Shown one piece after another: positions 10,321 through 22,967 of a DNA stretch of 64,000 nt; the stretch's first letter is position 1; each line of letters begins with the position of its first letter. The notes beneath the pieces are model-generated. The model had not been told where the DNA came from. It worked only from the letters and a program-made list of their open reading frames with translations, and made no database searches. A program made the translations under genes and the position numbers. Origin of the DNA: Adiantum capillus-veneris (lineage: Eukaryota > Streptophyta > Polypodiopsida > Polypodiales > Pteridaceae); assembly GCA_014529385.2 (NCBI GenBank), contig CM043945.1:142741741-142805740 (forward strand), in the 5' to 3' direction.

Positions 10321-12092
10321 ATTTCAAGATCCACGCCCAAATGTGGAATGGGGTGGTCGGAGAATAAGGTGAGAGGAGTGGTGAGTGAGTGAGAATGGGC
10401 TCGCTACGCGTGCATGTAGTAAGGAAGATAATCAGGGATACATGCAAGTATGCTCACTTCTCATACAAAAGGTGGCGAATCCGCACACCTTAAGATGGAA
10501 GTAGCAAGATGATAGGAATATGAGAGGGAGAGAGTGTGTGTGTGTGTGTGTGGTGGCGAATCCGCACACCTTAACATAAGCAAAAAAAAATGGCAAGGAA
10601 TCAAGCATATACCATACTCACGATGAGATGGATCCAAAGCGACACAAAGTATGGCACCAAGATGGAGTGTGTTGATTGCTTGCAAAAGATGAATACAATA
10701 GGTAGCGTATGGCAGGAAAATGAGAAGGGAACAAGATCGTAGGAGGCATAATGGAGAGATGGGAGTTGATGGCGAGGAATATCATGAGTGTGTCCACCCT
10801 TCTTCTTCTTGAAATTGTGCCTTCAACCCATAATTACAAGTGGTGTGGAGGTGTGGTGCTCATCTTTTGTGCATGGTGATGGTGATGATGATGGTGTTGT
10901 GATTATGTGATTAGGGTTCATGCTACAAGCATGTAGCACAAGAGTGTGTATGGATAGGTGTGTGTGTGTGTGTGTGTTCTCTCTCCCCCAGTGAGCTCTC
11001 ATGGCCTCCTTATATAGGGAAGGAGGGAAGGATTTAGCAATATTTCTATTTGAGGTGAGTGTCCCACTTTGGTGACTAGGAAAATGGGGTGCATGTGACT
11101 GTGGCTCCCATCTTGTCTCCTCATTATTTAAAATACCAGAGTCAATAGAGAGAGAAGAGAGAATGTGGGTAGGATGTGGAGGATAGGAAATATTTACAAT
11201 AGTTTAGCTTTGGATAGACATAAGCTTATTAGGGAGAGAAGAGAGAGGTAAGAAAATTATAAGAGAAGTTGTCGAAGGTGGATATTTGTTGATGAGGATG
11301 GATCTTCCAAAAATGGTGATAGAATTACTCTAGACTAGCCAAGACCTCATTAAAAGAGCCTTGTCTCTTGTAATCATGCTTGAAGACTTGTAGAACCATA
11401 GCCATTCTAGAAGGAAGAAAAGTGGGGATGGCCTGTGTCACCATTACACGAGAAAACTGGGGTCCATTACAAAAATCATATCTCCGTGTTCATAACTCTA
11501 AAAATTCTGAAAAAAATTGAGCTAAAAGTTGAGATCACGAGCTACATTTTTCATGTTGAACGCTCCTTCAGATTCGGGGTTCTTCTTTACTTAAAAAATT
11601 CAGCCAAATAATGTATTATTTGTGGCTGCAAAAGTCTTTTGGTGGTCCCCTTTGAGTGGACTTCTCTCTTGCCTTCAAGTGTAAGCTCCTTCATGTGTAT
11701 GAAAACATGACCTAGAGTGTTGAAAAGATTGGCAATCATCTAGATGGAGGTATTATTGAAATTTGAAAGTGGGGTTGAGGTTTGAAAATGAAAACTAGTG
11801 AATAAAATATTTGGTAGAGTGGAATAATATACATACATGAAAAAAATATATTAGAAAATACTAGAATATATATATTTAATATTTTTTAAGGTCAAAAGAG
11901 AGATCAACAAAGAAAGCTTACTTATTATGCTACATCGTGATTGATTAGCATAAGTATTATTTATTTAATAAAGGCTGAAACGTTTGTGAAAAAGGAAGAA
12001 AAAATCAGAAGTAACTTATATAATGGGAAATATTTTGATAAAAGGGAAAAAAATATATGGGGGGGTTCCCATGCATGGAAAAGCTTTCTTCA
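10321..12092 (-). repeat. Left direct repeat of the Tat element (3' LTR plus leader-like sequence)
   Basis: On the minus strand it starts TGAAGAAAGC directly after the purine tract, as a 3' LTR should. Its far end (10321-10450) continues into sequence equal to the start of the gag frame at the other end. The repeat is therefore longer than an LTR alone. The LTR/leader boundary was not found; no clear primer site was identified. Confidence 0.8.
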
Positions 12093-12110
12093 TTAGCCCT
12101 CCCCCTAAGG
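12093..12110 (-). promoter_or_regulatory. Polypurine tract of the Tat element
   Basis: Minus-strand CCTTAGGGGGAGGGCTAA directly precedes the TGAAGAAAGC start of the 3' LTR. This is the expected place for plus-strand priming. Confidence 0.75.
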
Positions 12111-15100
12111 CTAGAGGTATTCATGCCTCTAGCGTTGTACCTGATTCTTCTTCAATTGAGGTGGAGGAGTCTCCCTCCTCGGGGATTTCCATCATAGGTG
12201 TTTGATCAAATCTCAAAAAGTACTGCTTCAACCTCCATCCATTGACACGTGTTTTGTGGAGCCTACCATCTGCATCCATCAATCGGTAACTGCCATTGGC
12301 GTAGCGCTTTCTAATGACAAATGGCCCTTCCCATCTGGGTGAAAACTTTTTATCCTTCCTAGTGTCAAACCTGTTATCATACCGTAGGACCAACATACCT
12401 TTCTTGAGACCTTTTGCCCTAAGTCCCTTGTTGAAGGTAAGTCGACGTTGCTCTGCCTGTGCTGCATAATAGTTGACAGCATCTTCTCTGTCTAGTTGAA
12501 GCCTCTCTAGATCAAGAATGTGGTTGTGGAGATGAGCATTAGGACGTTCCACCTGCCCAGCTAGCACCCTGAGACTAGCCAATTGTACTTCAATGGGTAA
12601 AATGGCTTCCTTACCAAACACCAAGTGATATGGTGTGAACCCAAGGGATGTGCGAGATGAAGTGCGATAAGCCCAAAGTGCAGCCATAAGATGCTTGTCC
12701 CAATCACTTTTGTGATTGTTTACATGCTTAGTGATGATCTTGCAGATCATACCATTTACCTTTTCCACCAAACCATTGCATTGTGGGTAGTAGGGAGTTG
12801 AGTGTCGTCATGAGATACCTAACTTCTCCATTAGCTCTCCTACAAGGTCTCCTCTAAAACCTGGTCCCTTGTCAGAAATTATTTCAAGAGGAGTGCCAAA
12901 ACGGCAACAAATGTTTTCAAATACGAACTTAGCCACTTCCTTAGCTGTAATCCGGGTGGTGGCAACTGCTTCAGCCCACCTGGTCATGTAGTCCACACCC
13001 ATGATGATATAAAATTTACCTGATTGGCTCCTTGGCAAAGGCCCAATAGCATCAATTCCCCATTTCTCAAATGGTCCATATGAGATTATAGGAGTTTGTG
13101 GCTCATATGTGAGCCTCCTATCCCCTGCCTTTTGACATTCCTTGCATGTTTTACACCAATGATGCACATCCCTATGTAGACTAGGCCATACAAACCCGGC
13201 TTGTAGAATCTTTCTACTAGTGATGTCAAGTGCAAAGTGTCCTCCGCAAACACCATCATGGCAACTTGAAATGATTTCAGTGATCTCTCTAGAGAGAGGT
13301 ACATGCCTAAGAATTTGATCCTTACCCTTGCAGTAGAGGTCGTCATTGATAAGGCGGTATTTTGTTGCCTTGCGCACAAGCCACTGCTTTTGGCCCTTAG
13401 TAAGATCCTTAGGACACTCTCCTGTGTCCAAGAAACTCATGATTTCAGGCATAGCATCGCTACCTTGGAAGAGAGGCAGCTTCAACTTGATAGCACCCAC
13501 CACTGAAACATCTTGCAACTTCTCCCTAGCTAGAGCATCTGCTTCTTGATTTTCTGCTCGAGGGACATGATGTAATTGTACAACTTGAAATTTCCCTAAA
13601 ATTTCCTTGACTTTGCGCAAATGGCCTAGCAAGATATGATTTTTACAAGCCCAAGTTCCTTGTATTTGTTTTATTAAAAGCATGGCATCACCAAATACAT
13701 TTAACCGTTGAATGCCCTGTGTCACACACCACTCTAACCCAAGAGTTAAAGCTGCATATTCTGCCTCATTGTTAGAGTGAGAATCCAAGAGATTCCCAAT
13801 GGAGAAAACCTTGTCCCCTTGCTCGTTGAAGATGACAATGCCTGCTACAGCTTTGTCCACTTTCCTCTTGTAGGCTCCATCAAAGAAAAGAGAGTGAGCC
13901 TCCTCTACCTTAGGGACTTCCAGCACGGGTGTAATATCTTGATCATTTGGCTTTATCTTTAGCTTCTTTTCATAGTGGCGATGAGTGAGAATACCTCCTA
14001 GACTTGCCCTTGTGGAGTTCTCCACTTGCATTGTGTAGTCAAACTCTTGTAGCCTTGTGAGCCATTTGGAAATCCTAGAAGAAACATCCATGTGCTGCAT
14101 TACATAAGGAAATACTTCTTCCATTGTTAAGATTATGAATGGTCTAGACAATAAATAAGAGCGAAATTTGGTGGTAGCAAACATTAATGCAAGCACCATG
14201 TGCTCCACTGCCGTGTATCCCTTTTCTGATGGGGTCATCATTCGACTAGAGAAGTAGATAGGACGCATAAAAGAAGTTTGAGGATCCTTTTGCATCAATA
14301 CAGCCCCAAGTGTGTCATTGCCAACACTATGGTTTACATAAAATGGCTCGTCCCACTTTGGAGGTGCTATGGTGGGAAGTGAAGCTAGAATTTGTTTTAC
14401 CTCATTGAATTGTTGTTCATTTTCTTCACTCCAAGTGAAGATCTCTTGATGGGTAACTTGTTGTAAAGGGAGAACCACTTGGGAGAGCAAGTGAATGAAC
14501 CTACTCAAATACCTCACCTTTTGAAGAAAAGAGACCAATTGCTTTGTTGTGGTGGGAGAGGTCAAAGCCACCAAGGATTGAACCTTGCTTGGGTCAGCTT
14601 CAATGCCGTTGGCCGAGATCACATGGCCAAGAAGAGTAACCTTGCTTTCACCAATGTGGCATTTCTCCACATTGAGTTGGCCACCCAAAGCTTGTAGCCT
14701 AGCTAGACCTTCATAAACTTTCTCCAAATGAAGAGAGCGAGAGCTATAGATGCAAAAGTCATCAATAAAAACACGGATTGATTTTCCAAAGAATGGCTGA
14801 AAAACAAATGTCACATATCGCTGAAAAGTGGCTGGAGCATTAGTGAGACCAAAAGGCATAACTCTGTAAGCAAAACATCCCCATGGTGTGATGAAGGTTG
14901 TCTTCTTTTGATCTTCTTCAGCGATGCTAATTTGGAAGTAGCCTGAGTAGCCATCACATACCGTGTAGCGCTCATGTCCTGCTACCTCATTGAGTATTTC
15001 GTCTTGAAAAGGAAGAGGAAAATGGTCCCTCTTTGTGGCTGCATTAAGAGGCTTGTAATCAACACAAACCCTCCACTTACCATTCTTCTTTGGTGTGAAT

Positions 15101-17255
15101 ACCACTGGAGAAACCCACTCTGAGTCTTCAATAGGATAGATAAAACCGGATTCTAGCAATTTCCTCACCTCTTTGAGTAGGGCGTCTTGTTGAATTACTC
15201 CTAGCCGCCTGAGCTTCTGCACTACAGGTTTACTTCCCTCCTTGAGCTTAATGTGATGTTGAACTACTGTGATGCCAGTGATTTTATCATATTCATCAAT
15301 GAACAATGTGGTAAAATTACTTAGCATCAAAATATAATCTTCACGCTCCTTCCCACACAACTCACTAGAGAGCATTTGATGTAGCTTACTTGCTTCTACC
15401 AGAGGTTGTATACCTGGTGTCTCCCCTTGGCTTGATGATGAGGCATCAGGTTGCTCCATCTTCTTAGGGTCCTTGAGAATGATCCCCATCACCTCAATGC
15501 TACTGTCACTTTCTTCACTCACTGTTGACTCCTCCTCTGAAGTGGTTGAAGAGTCACCACTAGAAAACTCATCCTCGGAGGTTTCTAGATCCATGTCGCG
15601 TTGTTGACCTATCTTCATGTCGTAAAGTATTGGCCTTCCTTTTGCATCCTTCATCTGGATTATGCCGGTGTCCCAGTCCTGCTTAGCTCTCATAGCCATA
15701 AGCCAAGGCCTCCCTAGAATGATAGGATAGCCCTCCCCTTTGTGTGGCATGACAAAGATGTCCACATCTACCTCGGTGTTGAATGCCTTTATCCTAACTA
15801 CATTTATGACACCAACACATTGAACTTTTAAATTATTTGCCATTTTGGCTCGGCATGGTGGCGGCCGACTCACCTTTAAACCCAAACGGTGCATCATTTT
15901 TTCACTCATGACGCATATTTGTGCGCCACCATCGATGTAGATATTGGAGATGTGTTGCCCTTTGATGTAAGCATCCATCACTGGTAGTATGTCGTCTAGA
16001 TTCCTCCCGGAGATAGCCCCAGCTATCTTTGGCTTTGGTCGCCTCGTGTTAACCATCTTTGTCCATTGTCTCCTCACCCTAGGTGCTAGGTGGAGTAACT
16101 GGGGCCAGGTGATTTTTGGGCCCTGCACAGAAACATCTTGAACCAAATCATATGGTTTAGAACATTCACCCAAAGAGAAATCTACAATGTCAATTTTACG
16201 TCGTGACTTGGACGGCTTTTTGCTAGATTCCCCTTTATTCTTCATCTTTTCTTCCTTTTGAGAAGATTCACCATGCCTAGCGCGTTTTACCCCAATGGCA
16301 TCTACTCCTTTAACCTTGGTCTTATCCTCCTCCACTTTCTCCTTTCCCTTACCTTCAAGACTGATGACGCTTACTGTTTGATTGCCAACTGGTGGTGGGG
16401 GTAAGGGTGGAATGAGAGGTTGTGGTGGTGGTGGTGGTGGTTGTGGTTGAATCGGTGGTTGTAAGATTTGCACGGGTGGTGCTTGTCGTGGTGCCCTCGG
16501 TGGTGGTGGTCTTGCTCTTGGTGGTGAAACCTGGTTTTGTCTGGCTCCTCTCTTGAAATTCTGCCTCCTTGGTTGTGGACAGTAGTACATGCCATGACCA
16601 TCCTCCCCACAATTGTAGCAGTGGTATTCTTGGTTTTGCCTTCGTTGTCCTCTCCCTTGCTCTTGGTTGCGATTGTGTGCATGCCCTTGTTGTATCAAAT
16701 GGACTGAGAGATTCTCAAGTTGATTGGTGATTCGGTTGAGCAGGTCTTGCTGATCTTCAATTGGTTCTTGTGGTTGAATCCTCTGGGCGACTGTTGTAGG
16801 TGGTGCTAGAGGTGGTGGGGTCCTAACGGCTTCCTCTCCATCGATATTCCTGGCTTGTAGGTGCAACTTCTTGTCTTTAAGGCGGGCCACTTCAATTGCT
16901 AGCTCATACGTAGCAGGAAACCTTCCCTTCACCTTCTCTTTAAGAGTTGGCCATAACCCAGCCACAAACCGATCCTTCTTTAGGAAATCAGGTGCCCCCT
17001 CATCCTCTCTTAGCGATGCAACCCATCGCCCCCATAAATCTACAAACTTTGACTCATATGATGCGTATTCCAGCATACTGCCCTGCTTCAACTCTGTCAA
17101 CAATTGCCATAGTTTCTCTGATGTTGTGCCCTCTCCAAAACGCTTGACAAAGGCTGCCCTTAATAAGTCCCACCGTTCCTTGGTTTCTTGTGCCAAGGCA
17201 TTGTACCATGATCTTGCCTCCACCTTCATTAGAAGTGGGAAGATGCGCAAGCGCG

Positions 17256-19028
17256 ATTTCAAGATCCACGCCCAAATGTGGAATGGGGTGGTCGGAGAAT
17301 AAGGTGAGAGGAGTGGTGAGTGAGTGAGAATGGGCTCACTACGCGTGCATGTAGTAAGGAAGATAACGAGATCAGGGATACATGCAAGTATGCTCACTTC
17401 TCATACAAAAGGTGGCGAATCCGCACACCTTAAGATGGAAGTAGCAAGATGATAGGAATATGAGAGGGAGAGAGAGTGTGTGTGTGTGTGGTGGCGAATC
17501 CGCACACCTTAACATAAGCAAAAAAAAATGGCAAGGAATCAAGCATATACCATACTCACAATGAGATGTATCCAAAGCGACACAAAGTATGGCACCAAGA
17601 TGGAGTGTGTTGATTGCTTGCAAAAGATGAATACAATAGGTAGCGTATGGCAGGAAAATGAGAAGGGAACAAGATCGTAGGAGGCATAATGGAGAGATGG
17701 GAGTTGATGGCGAGGAATATCATGAGTGTGTCCACCCTTCTTCTTCCTGAAATTGTGCCTTCAACCCTTAATTACAAGTGGTGTGGAGGTGTGGTGCTCA
17801 TCTTTTGTGCATGGTGATGGTGATGATGATGGTGTTGTGATTATGTGATTAGGGTTCATGCTACAAGCATGTAGCACAAGAGTGTGTATGGATAGGTGTG
17901 TGTGTGTGTGTGTTCTCTCTCCCCCAGTGAGCTCTCATGGCCTCCTTATATAGGGAAGGAGAGAAGGATTTAGCAATATTTCTATTTGAGGTGAGTGTCC
18001 CACTTTGGTGGCTAAGAAAATGGGGTGCATGTGACTGTGGCTCCCATCTTGTCTCCTCATTATTTAAAATACCAGAGTCAATAGAGAGAGAAGAGAGAAT
18101 GTGGGTAGGATGTAGAGGATAGGAAATATTTACAATAGTTTAGCTTTGGATAGACAGAAGCTTATTAGGGAGAGAAGAGAGAGGTAAGAAAATTATAAGA
18201 GAGGTTGTCGAAGGTGGATATTTGTTGATGAGGATGGATCCTCCAAAAATGGTGATAGAATTACTCTAGACTAGCCAAGACCTCATTAAAAGAGCCTTGT
18301 CTCTTGTAATCATGCTTGAAGACTTGTAGAACCATAGCCATTCTAGAAGGAAGAAAAGTGGGGATGGCCTGTGTCACCATTACACGAGAAAACTGAGGTC
18401 CATTACAAAAATCATATCTCCGTGTTCATAACTCTAAAAATTCTGAAAAAAATTGAGCTAAAAGTTGAGATCACGAGCTACATCTTTCATGTTGAACGCT
18501 CCTTCAGATTCGGGGTTCTTCTTTACTTAAAAAATTCAGCCAAATAATATATTATTTGTGGCTGCAAAAGTCTTTTGGTGGTCCCCTTTGAGTGGACTTC
18601 TCTTTTGCCTTCAAGTGTAAGCTCCTTCATGTGTATGAAAACATGACCTAGAGTGTTGAAAAGATTGGCAATCATCTAGATGGAGGTATTATTGAAATTT
18701 GAAAGTGGGGTTGAGGTTTGAAAATGAAAACTAGTGAATAAAATATTTGGTAGAGTGGAATAATATACATACATGAAAAAAATATATTAGAAAATACTAG
18801 AATATATATATTTAATATTTTTTAAGGTCAAAAGAGAGATCAACAAAGAAAGCTTACTTATTATGCTACATCGTGATTGATTAGCATAAGTATTATTTAT
18901 TTAATAAAGGCTGAAACGTTTGTGAAAAAGGAAGAAAAAATCAAAAGTAACTTATATAATGGGAAATATTTTGATAAAAGGGAAAAAAATATATGGGGGG
19001 GTTCCCATGCATGGAAAAGCTTTCCTCA
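17256..19028 (-). repeat. Right direct repeat of the Tat element (5' LTR plus leader and gag start)
   Basis: It matches 10321-12092 along its whole length. On the minus strand it begins TGAGGAAAGC at 19028 and ends inside the gag N-terminus. It includes an AT-rich block and two imperfect copies of GGTGGCGAATCCGCACACC flanking a GA/TG tract (about 17.4-17.5 kb). Confidence 0.85.
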
Positions 19029-20900
19029 ATGTATATGTATGTACGCACATGCGCACGCACACACACACACATATTAGAAATACTAGAACCTCAAGACTTA
19101 CACCTTGAAATACTAGAACCTCAAAACATGAAGCGTCCAGAGGGAGAAACCCTTTTATGGATAAAGTTTTAGATAGAGGTGAAATTTTATAAGGTAAAGT
19201 GTATTGAGATGAGGGAACTACAACTAACATCGTACTCAATGTTCAGGTAGTAGTTCCATTGAGTATGGTTCTACTACCTCATCAAGTCGATGGGAGTACA
19301 ATGGACAAGCCTAAAACCAAGCTAGCCGTTGCAATTTAATAGTAGAAACGTAAGTAAAGCAATATTTTGTTGAATAAGTAGTATAGATAGCGTCTCTAAG
19401 AACATGATACTCCAGTAAGAGTATTAAGGCTTGTAAACCAGTATTTGTCAATTTAGAATAACCTTATTCATGCAATCAATGTAGAAGTGGTCTTTCCATG
19501 AAACGAGGTCAATAAATTAAGATTTAAATGTAACAAGAGGTAGTAAGAATGGTAGCTCATATTACCTAAAACCAACCAAGTCGTTTCAACCAAGTCAAAG
19601 GATCAAAATGGCTATGAATAGGAACCTCGTCCATAGTTATAGATAGACCATGTAATACTTGTTAAACTAAGTAGAATTTAGCAATAGTGGGTCTATCAAA
19701 GCCTACATACACAAAGTAAGGCAAAGCGAGCGTTCCAACATACGCATTTGCATCGAAAGGCTTTGTGCTTGAGGGAGTGTGTGTTGTTCTATTCAAGGTC
19801 TTACACACAAAAGAACGTTATGTTGAAAAGACAACTGGCCTTAGACAAAAGGAAGGTGTTTACACAAAAACAAGTCTATATTCGACTCATGTTTGTACAA
19901 CATGGTCAAAATGAAGTAGACATTCCGATTATCATATACATCAAAACTACAACACTTTATGTGGATGAAATAGGCCTTATCTTTGGGGTATGACTGCAAC
20001 TAAGCTAAACCTCTTTAGGTAAAGATAGAATTATCACATGCATCCATGTAAACAAGACAACAAATTCGTTAGCTTTGGATCCGTTTTATAGGTATCATAG
20101 AACCTATCAGTTGTCAATCCATGTTCAACTTAAAAATTATTATATTAACTACTATCCTAAACTAAACAAGGTTTGCTTGAATAAAAAAACTTTTCTTACC
20201 AAACAATTTTTTCTTGAATGAGGAACGCCCCTTTTTATAAATTTGTTTTTTAGACAAATTTTGGAAATCCACCAAAAGGTCATTATTCCTTTTTAGAGAA
20301 ATGTTTTCTTAAATTTTCTTGTAAAAAAGTCTTTATGCTTCAATATTTAAATGTATATTTTTACATATTTCTCAAAAGAAGTGAGTGTTTTTTTAATTTA
20401 AATAAATAAACAAATTTCTAGGCATATTGCATCCTTTCTTTCCAAACTAAGTCATCTTTACCCATCAAAGTTGCACTTTTGAATCAGCCAAGCATCTTAA
20501 CTCACTCTCTGAGTAGTATTGAGATAGCAATCAGAGCTTTCATCCACACTTTAAAACATCATAGAGCCCATATTGGTCCATCCATCCAAGAGGCACCAAA
20601 CACTTTCCAAAATCAAAATTTGTCAATCTCAATTCCTCTAACGGCTTGATTCAGTAGCTCTATTCCATACATATTGCTACATGTCGCTAGTACTCAATTA
20701 AAGGTTATCAAAGAAAACCACTTCAAATGCTAGGCAAAGCCAAGCAAAAAAGTTTATAGCTAGTTTTAGAGTGAAAGTAGCAATATCATAAGAGAAAACC
20801 TTTTGAAGAAAATGGTTCAAAAACCTCTACTGAGTTCAAAAAAATGGTTAAGCTATAACTAAGAAAGGCTAAAAAAACCATTTCAAAGTAATCAAATGCT
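19029..20900. other. No gene recognised
   Basis: AT-rich sequence with a short CA tract near 19060 and a twice-repeated AAATACTAGAACCTCA. ORFs up to about 80 codons carry no known domain. The right end may belong to the LTR of the next element. Confidence 0.5.
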
Positions 20901-22300
20901 TATATAAAAGAAATACACAACGATTATTGAGAGGCCCTAAGCTTGGGAACCTGATGCTACACCTCACCATCCCCTTCTATCTTTATAGAAGAGCCCCCTA
21001 TGTTGATTCCCATTGGGCCATGATTGGGCCCTTGGCCTCACATTACGCCCCCCTTGGAGAAGCGTTTTCGTCCTTGAAAACAAAAGTGAAGTATTTCTTC
21101 TTAAGAACACTAATGTTTTCCCAAGTGTTACCTTCTTCAGGTTGATCTTTCCAATTAACTAATGCTTGGCCACGATGAACATAATGACGAGTATGTAAAT
21201 CATTATAGTCAAGAATGTGCTCGAGTTCATGCAGCTCAGTGGGAGGCTCAAAGAAATCGTCCAATATGTATTCATCAACTACATTATCCTCTATATGCAA
21301 ACGTTTACATAAATAAATTACACGAAAAATCGGATGAATACGAGAGTGCATAGGTAAAGAAACTTTGTAGGCCATATCTCCTACTCGCTTGAGTATTTTG
21401 AATGGGCCACAATATCTAGGAGATAACTTAGGTGTAAGACCAGTTTTCAAACTTTTCTCTCGAGCACGTAAGAATACCTTCTCATCTTTCGTGAAAGTGA
21501 CTTGTTGACATTTCTCATCAGTACACTCAACCATTTTGACAAGAAATTTTTAGCATTTGCATATGGTCTGGATAAAGTCTTTGACTTGCTGAATTTTCTC
21601 GGATTGTTTTTTGCTAACGTATGCTTGTAGGATACCCTCTAGCACCTGGTTAACTCATTCAAAAGGAGCTCTCTTATTTCATCATTGGAAGAGAGCTTCA
21701 TAAGCTCAATTGTACAAATGAGTGGTAAGGAATGTATATCCTTTCTCCAAACAGCAGCACGTGTGTATCATTGAATTCAAACATACAATTGTTACGCTCA
21801 AAGATACGATGTAATGATGAACCTACCCCATGCAACCACTCCCAACTCAACATTGCATTTTCTCTATCCATGTTCATCACCTCAAAATCTAAGGTTTGCG
21901 GATACCCTTGGATCTCAAGAGGTACGCCTTTAACATGGGTATCCCACACTTCAACATCATGGCCATTTATCATAGCTACCTTCTAGTGGTGGGAGCTAGG
22001 TGTTTGAAGCAGATTGAGGCGTTTCACTAACTTATAGTTAATGAAATTGTGAGAAGCACCATCACCTACAAAGGGTCGCACCTTGTGCCCTTGAATAGAG
22101 CCATGGATTCTCACAAGCTCATGTGGGCCAAACATCAGTTTTCAAATATAGACAATAATACAATACTCATGAATCGCTTCGGTATGTGTCACCTCCACAT
22201 TGGAATAATGAGAAGAGGATTCCAAGGGAAGCAATTGCACCCTATACAACACTTTTTCCCTTGGAACAATCCTTTTCCCCATGACCACTAACTTTTCTTT
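20900..22300 (-). mobile_element. Chromovirus (Ty3/gypsy) remnant (fossil)
   Basis: Minus-strand pieces of two pol regions are visible. One at about 21.97-21.7 kb resembles the end of a retroviral-type protease (LSWEWLHGVGSSLHRIFERN). The other at 21.53-21.04 kb is an integrase C-terminus (LSPRYCGPFKIL) followed by a chromodomain-like block (VNWKDQPEEGNTWE). A purine run and a TGTGAGGCC start at 21042 mark the 3' LTR, which lies to the left. No reverse transcriptase is seen between the two parts. It is old and has several breaks. Confidence 0.7.
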
Positions 22301-22439
22301 CTTTTCTTTTTCAAATTCCTAGTTGAAAAATGGCCTCTGGGCCCCTTGGGCTTCTTGGATGCATCAGATGAGGCTACAACAAATTTTATTTTATTATGTA
22401 CTTGATTATTGTGAGGGTAACTCCAACTTGTTGGTACTC

Positions 22440-22566
22440 GTATGGGAAAGCCCTCTAGCCACCTAGGAAAAGATAAATGATGACATGGTCCAATAGTAAG
22501 AGGGTGCGATTATAAAGCACTAAGCTTATTTAAGAGGATATTCTCTTGAGAATTATCATTATGTCT

Positions 22567-22612
<46 letters not shown>

Positions 22613-22967
22613 TTTATGCTCTTGCACTTGGCATAGCTTAACCCTAACCTCCATATCTCTAACCCTAACCATAACGCTATGGTTAAGCTAAGGCTTCATC
22701 CTCCATAGCCTAATGCTAAACCATTGGTGATTAGGGAACACACTTTTGCACTTCCCAACATTTATCATTGTGTCTATACTCTCTCTCTCTCTCTCTCTCT
22801 CTATGCTCTTGCACTTGGCATAGCCTAACCCTAACCTCCATATCCCTAACCTTAAACCTAACCCTAACATCATGGTTAAGTTGAGGCTTCATCCTCCACA
22901 GTCTAATGATAAACCATTGGTGATTAGGAAACATGCTTCCGCACTTCCCAACAAGTGATATTAGAGC
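22440..22967 (+). mobile_element. Copia-type LTR end with degenerate primer site (fossil)
   Basis: CCCAACA is followed by TGATATTAGAGCC at 22956. This resembles the usual LTR end and an initiator-tRNA-Met primer site (TGGTATCAGAGC). No gag can be read downstream. Family assignment rests on the primer-site match only. Confidence 0.4.
22560..22950. repeat. Two tandem copies of a ~200 bp unit with CT tract and CCCTAACC motifs
   Basis: Copy 1 (about 22.56-22.75 kb) and copy 2 (about 22.755-22.95 kb) share a CT tract, TATGCTCTTGCACTTGGCAT, several CCTAACC motifs and CCATTGGTGATTAGG. They end just before a primer-site-like sequence, so they probably lie inside an LTR. Confidence 0.8.

Larger units (their letters stand above)
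10321..19028 (-). mobile_element. Tat-lineage Ty3/gypsy LTR retrotransposon, nearly whole (fossil)
   Basis: A minus-strand element between direct repeats of about 1.77 kb. In order from the 5' end the internal region shows a gag core (about 17.26-16.8 kb; SWYNALAQETKERWDLL), a CCHC knuckle (about 16.62 kb; CYNCGEDGHGMYYC), protease (about 15.93 kb; IYIDGGAQ), reverse transcriptase (about 15.1-14.7 kb; FIDDF), a first RNase H (about 14.35-14.1 kb), a second RNase H (about 13.88-13.5 kb; LFFDGAYKRK), and integrase with an HHCC finger, DDE core and C-terminal region (about 13.3-12.2 kb). The second RNase H is the hallmark of the Tat lineage. A purine tract lies at 12093-12110. The repeats are about 99% identical by eye (around 20 base differences outside microsatellites), so the insertion is young. 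It looks close to whole, with about one break in the coding region. Confidence 0.9.

Noticed and set aside
16355-16682. Thr- and His-rich ORFs on the minus strand
   Set aside because: They are alternate frames of the Pro-rich and zinc-knuckle part of the Tat element's gag.
20900-22300. An intact chromodomain host gene
   Set aside because: The chromodomain-like block directly follows an integrase C-terminus and an LTR junction follows it, so it is the tail of a chromovirus fossil.
22620-22880. Interstitial telomere array
   Set aside because: The CCTAACC words are few, irregular and not the plant CCCTAAA register. They belong to a duplicated LTR-like unit.
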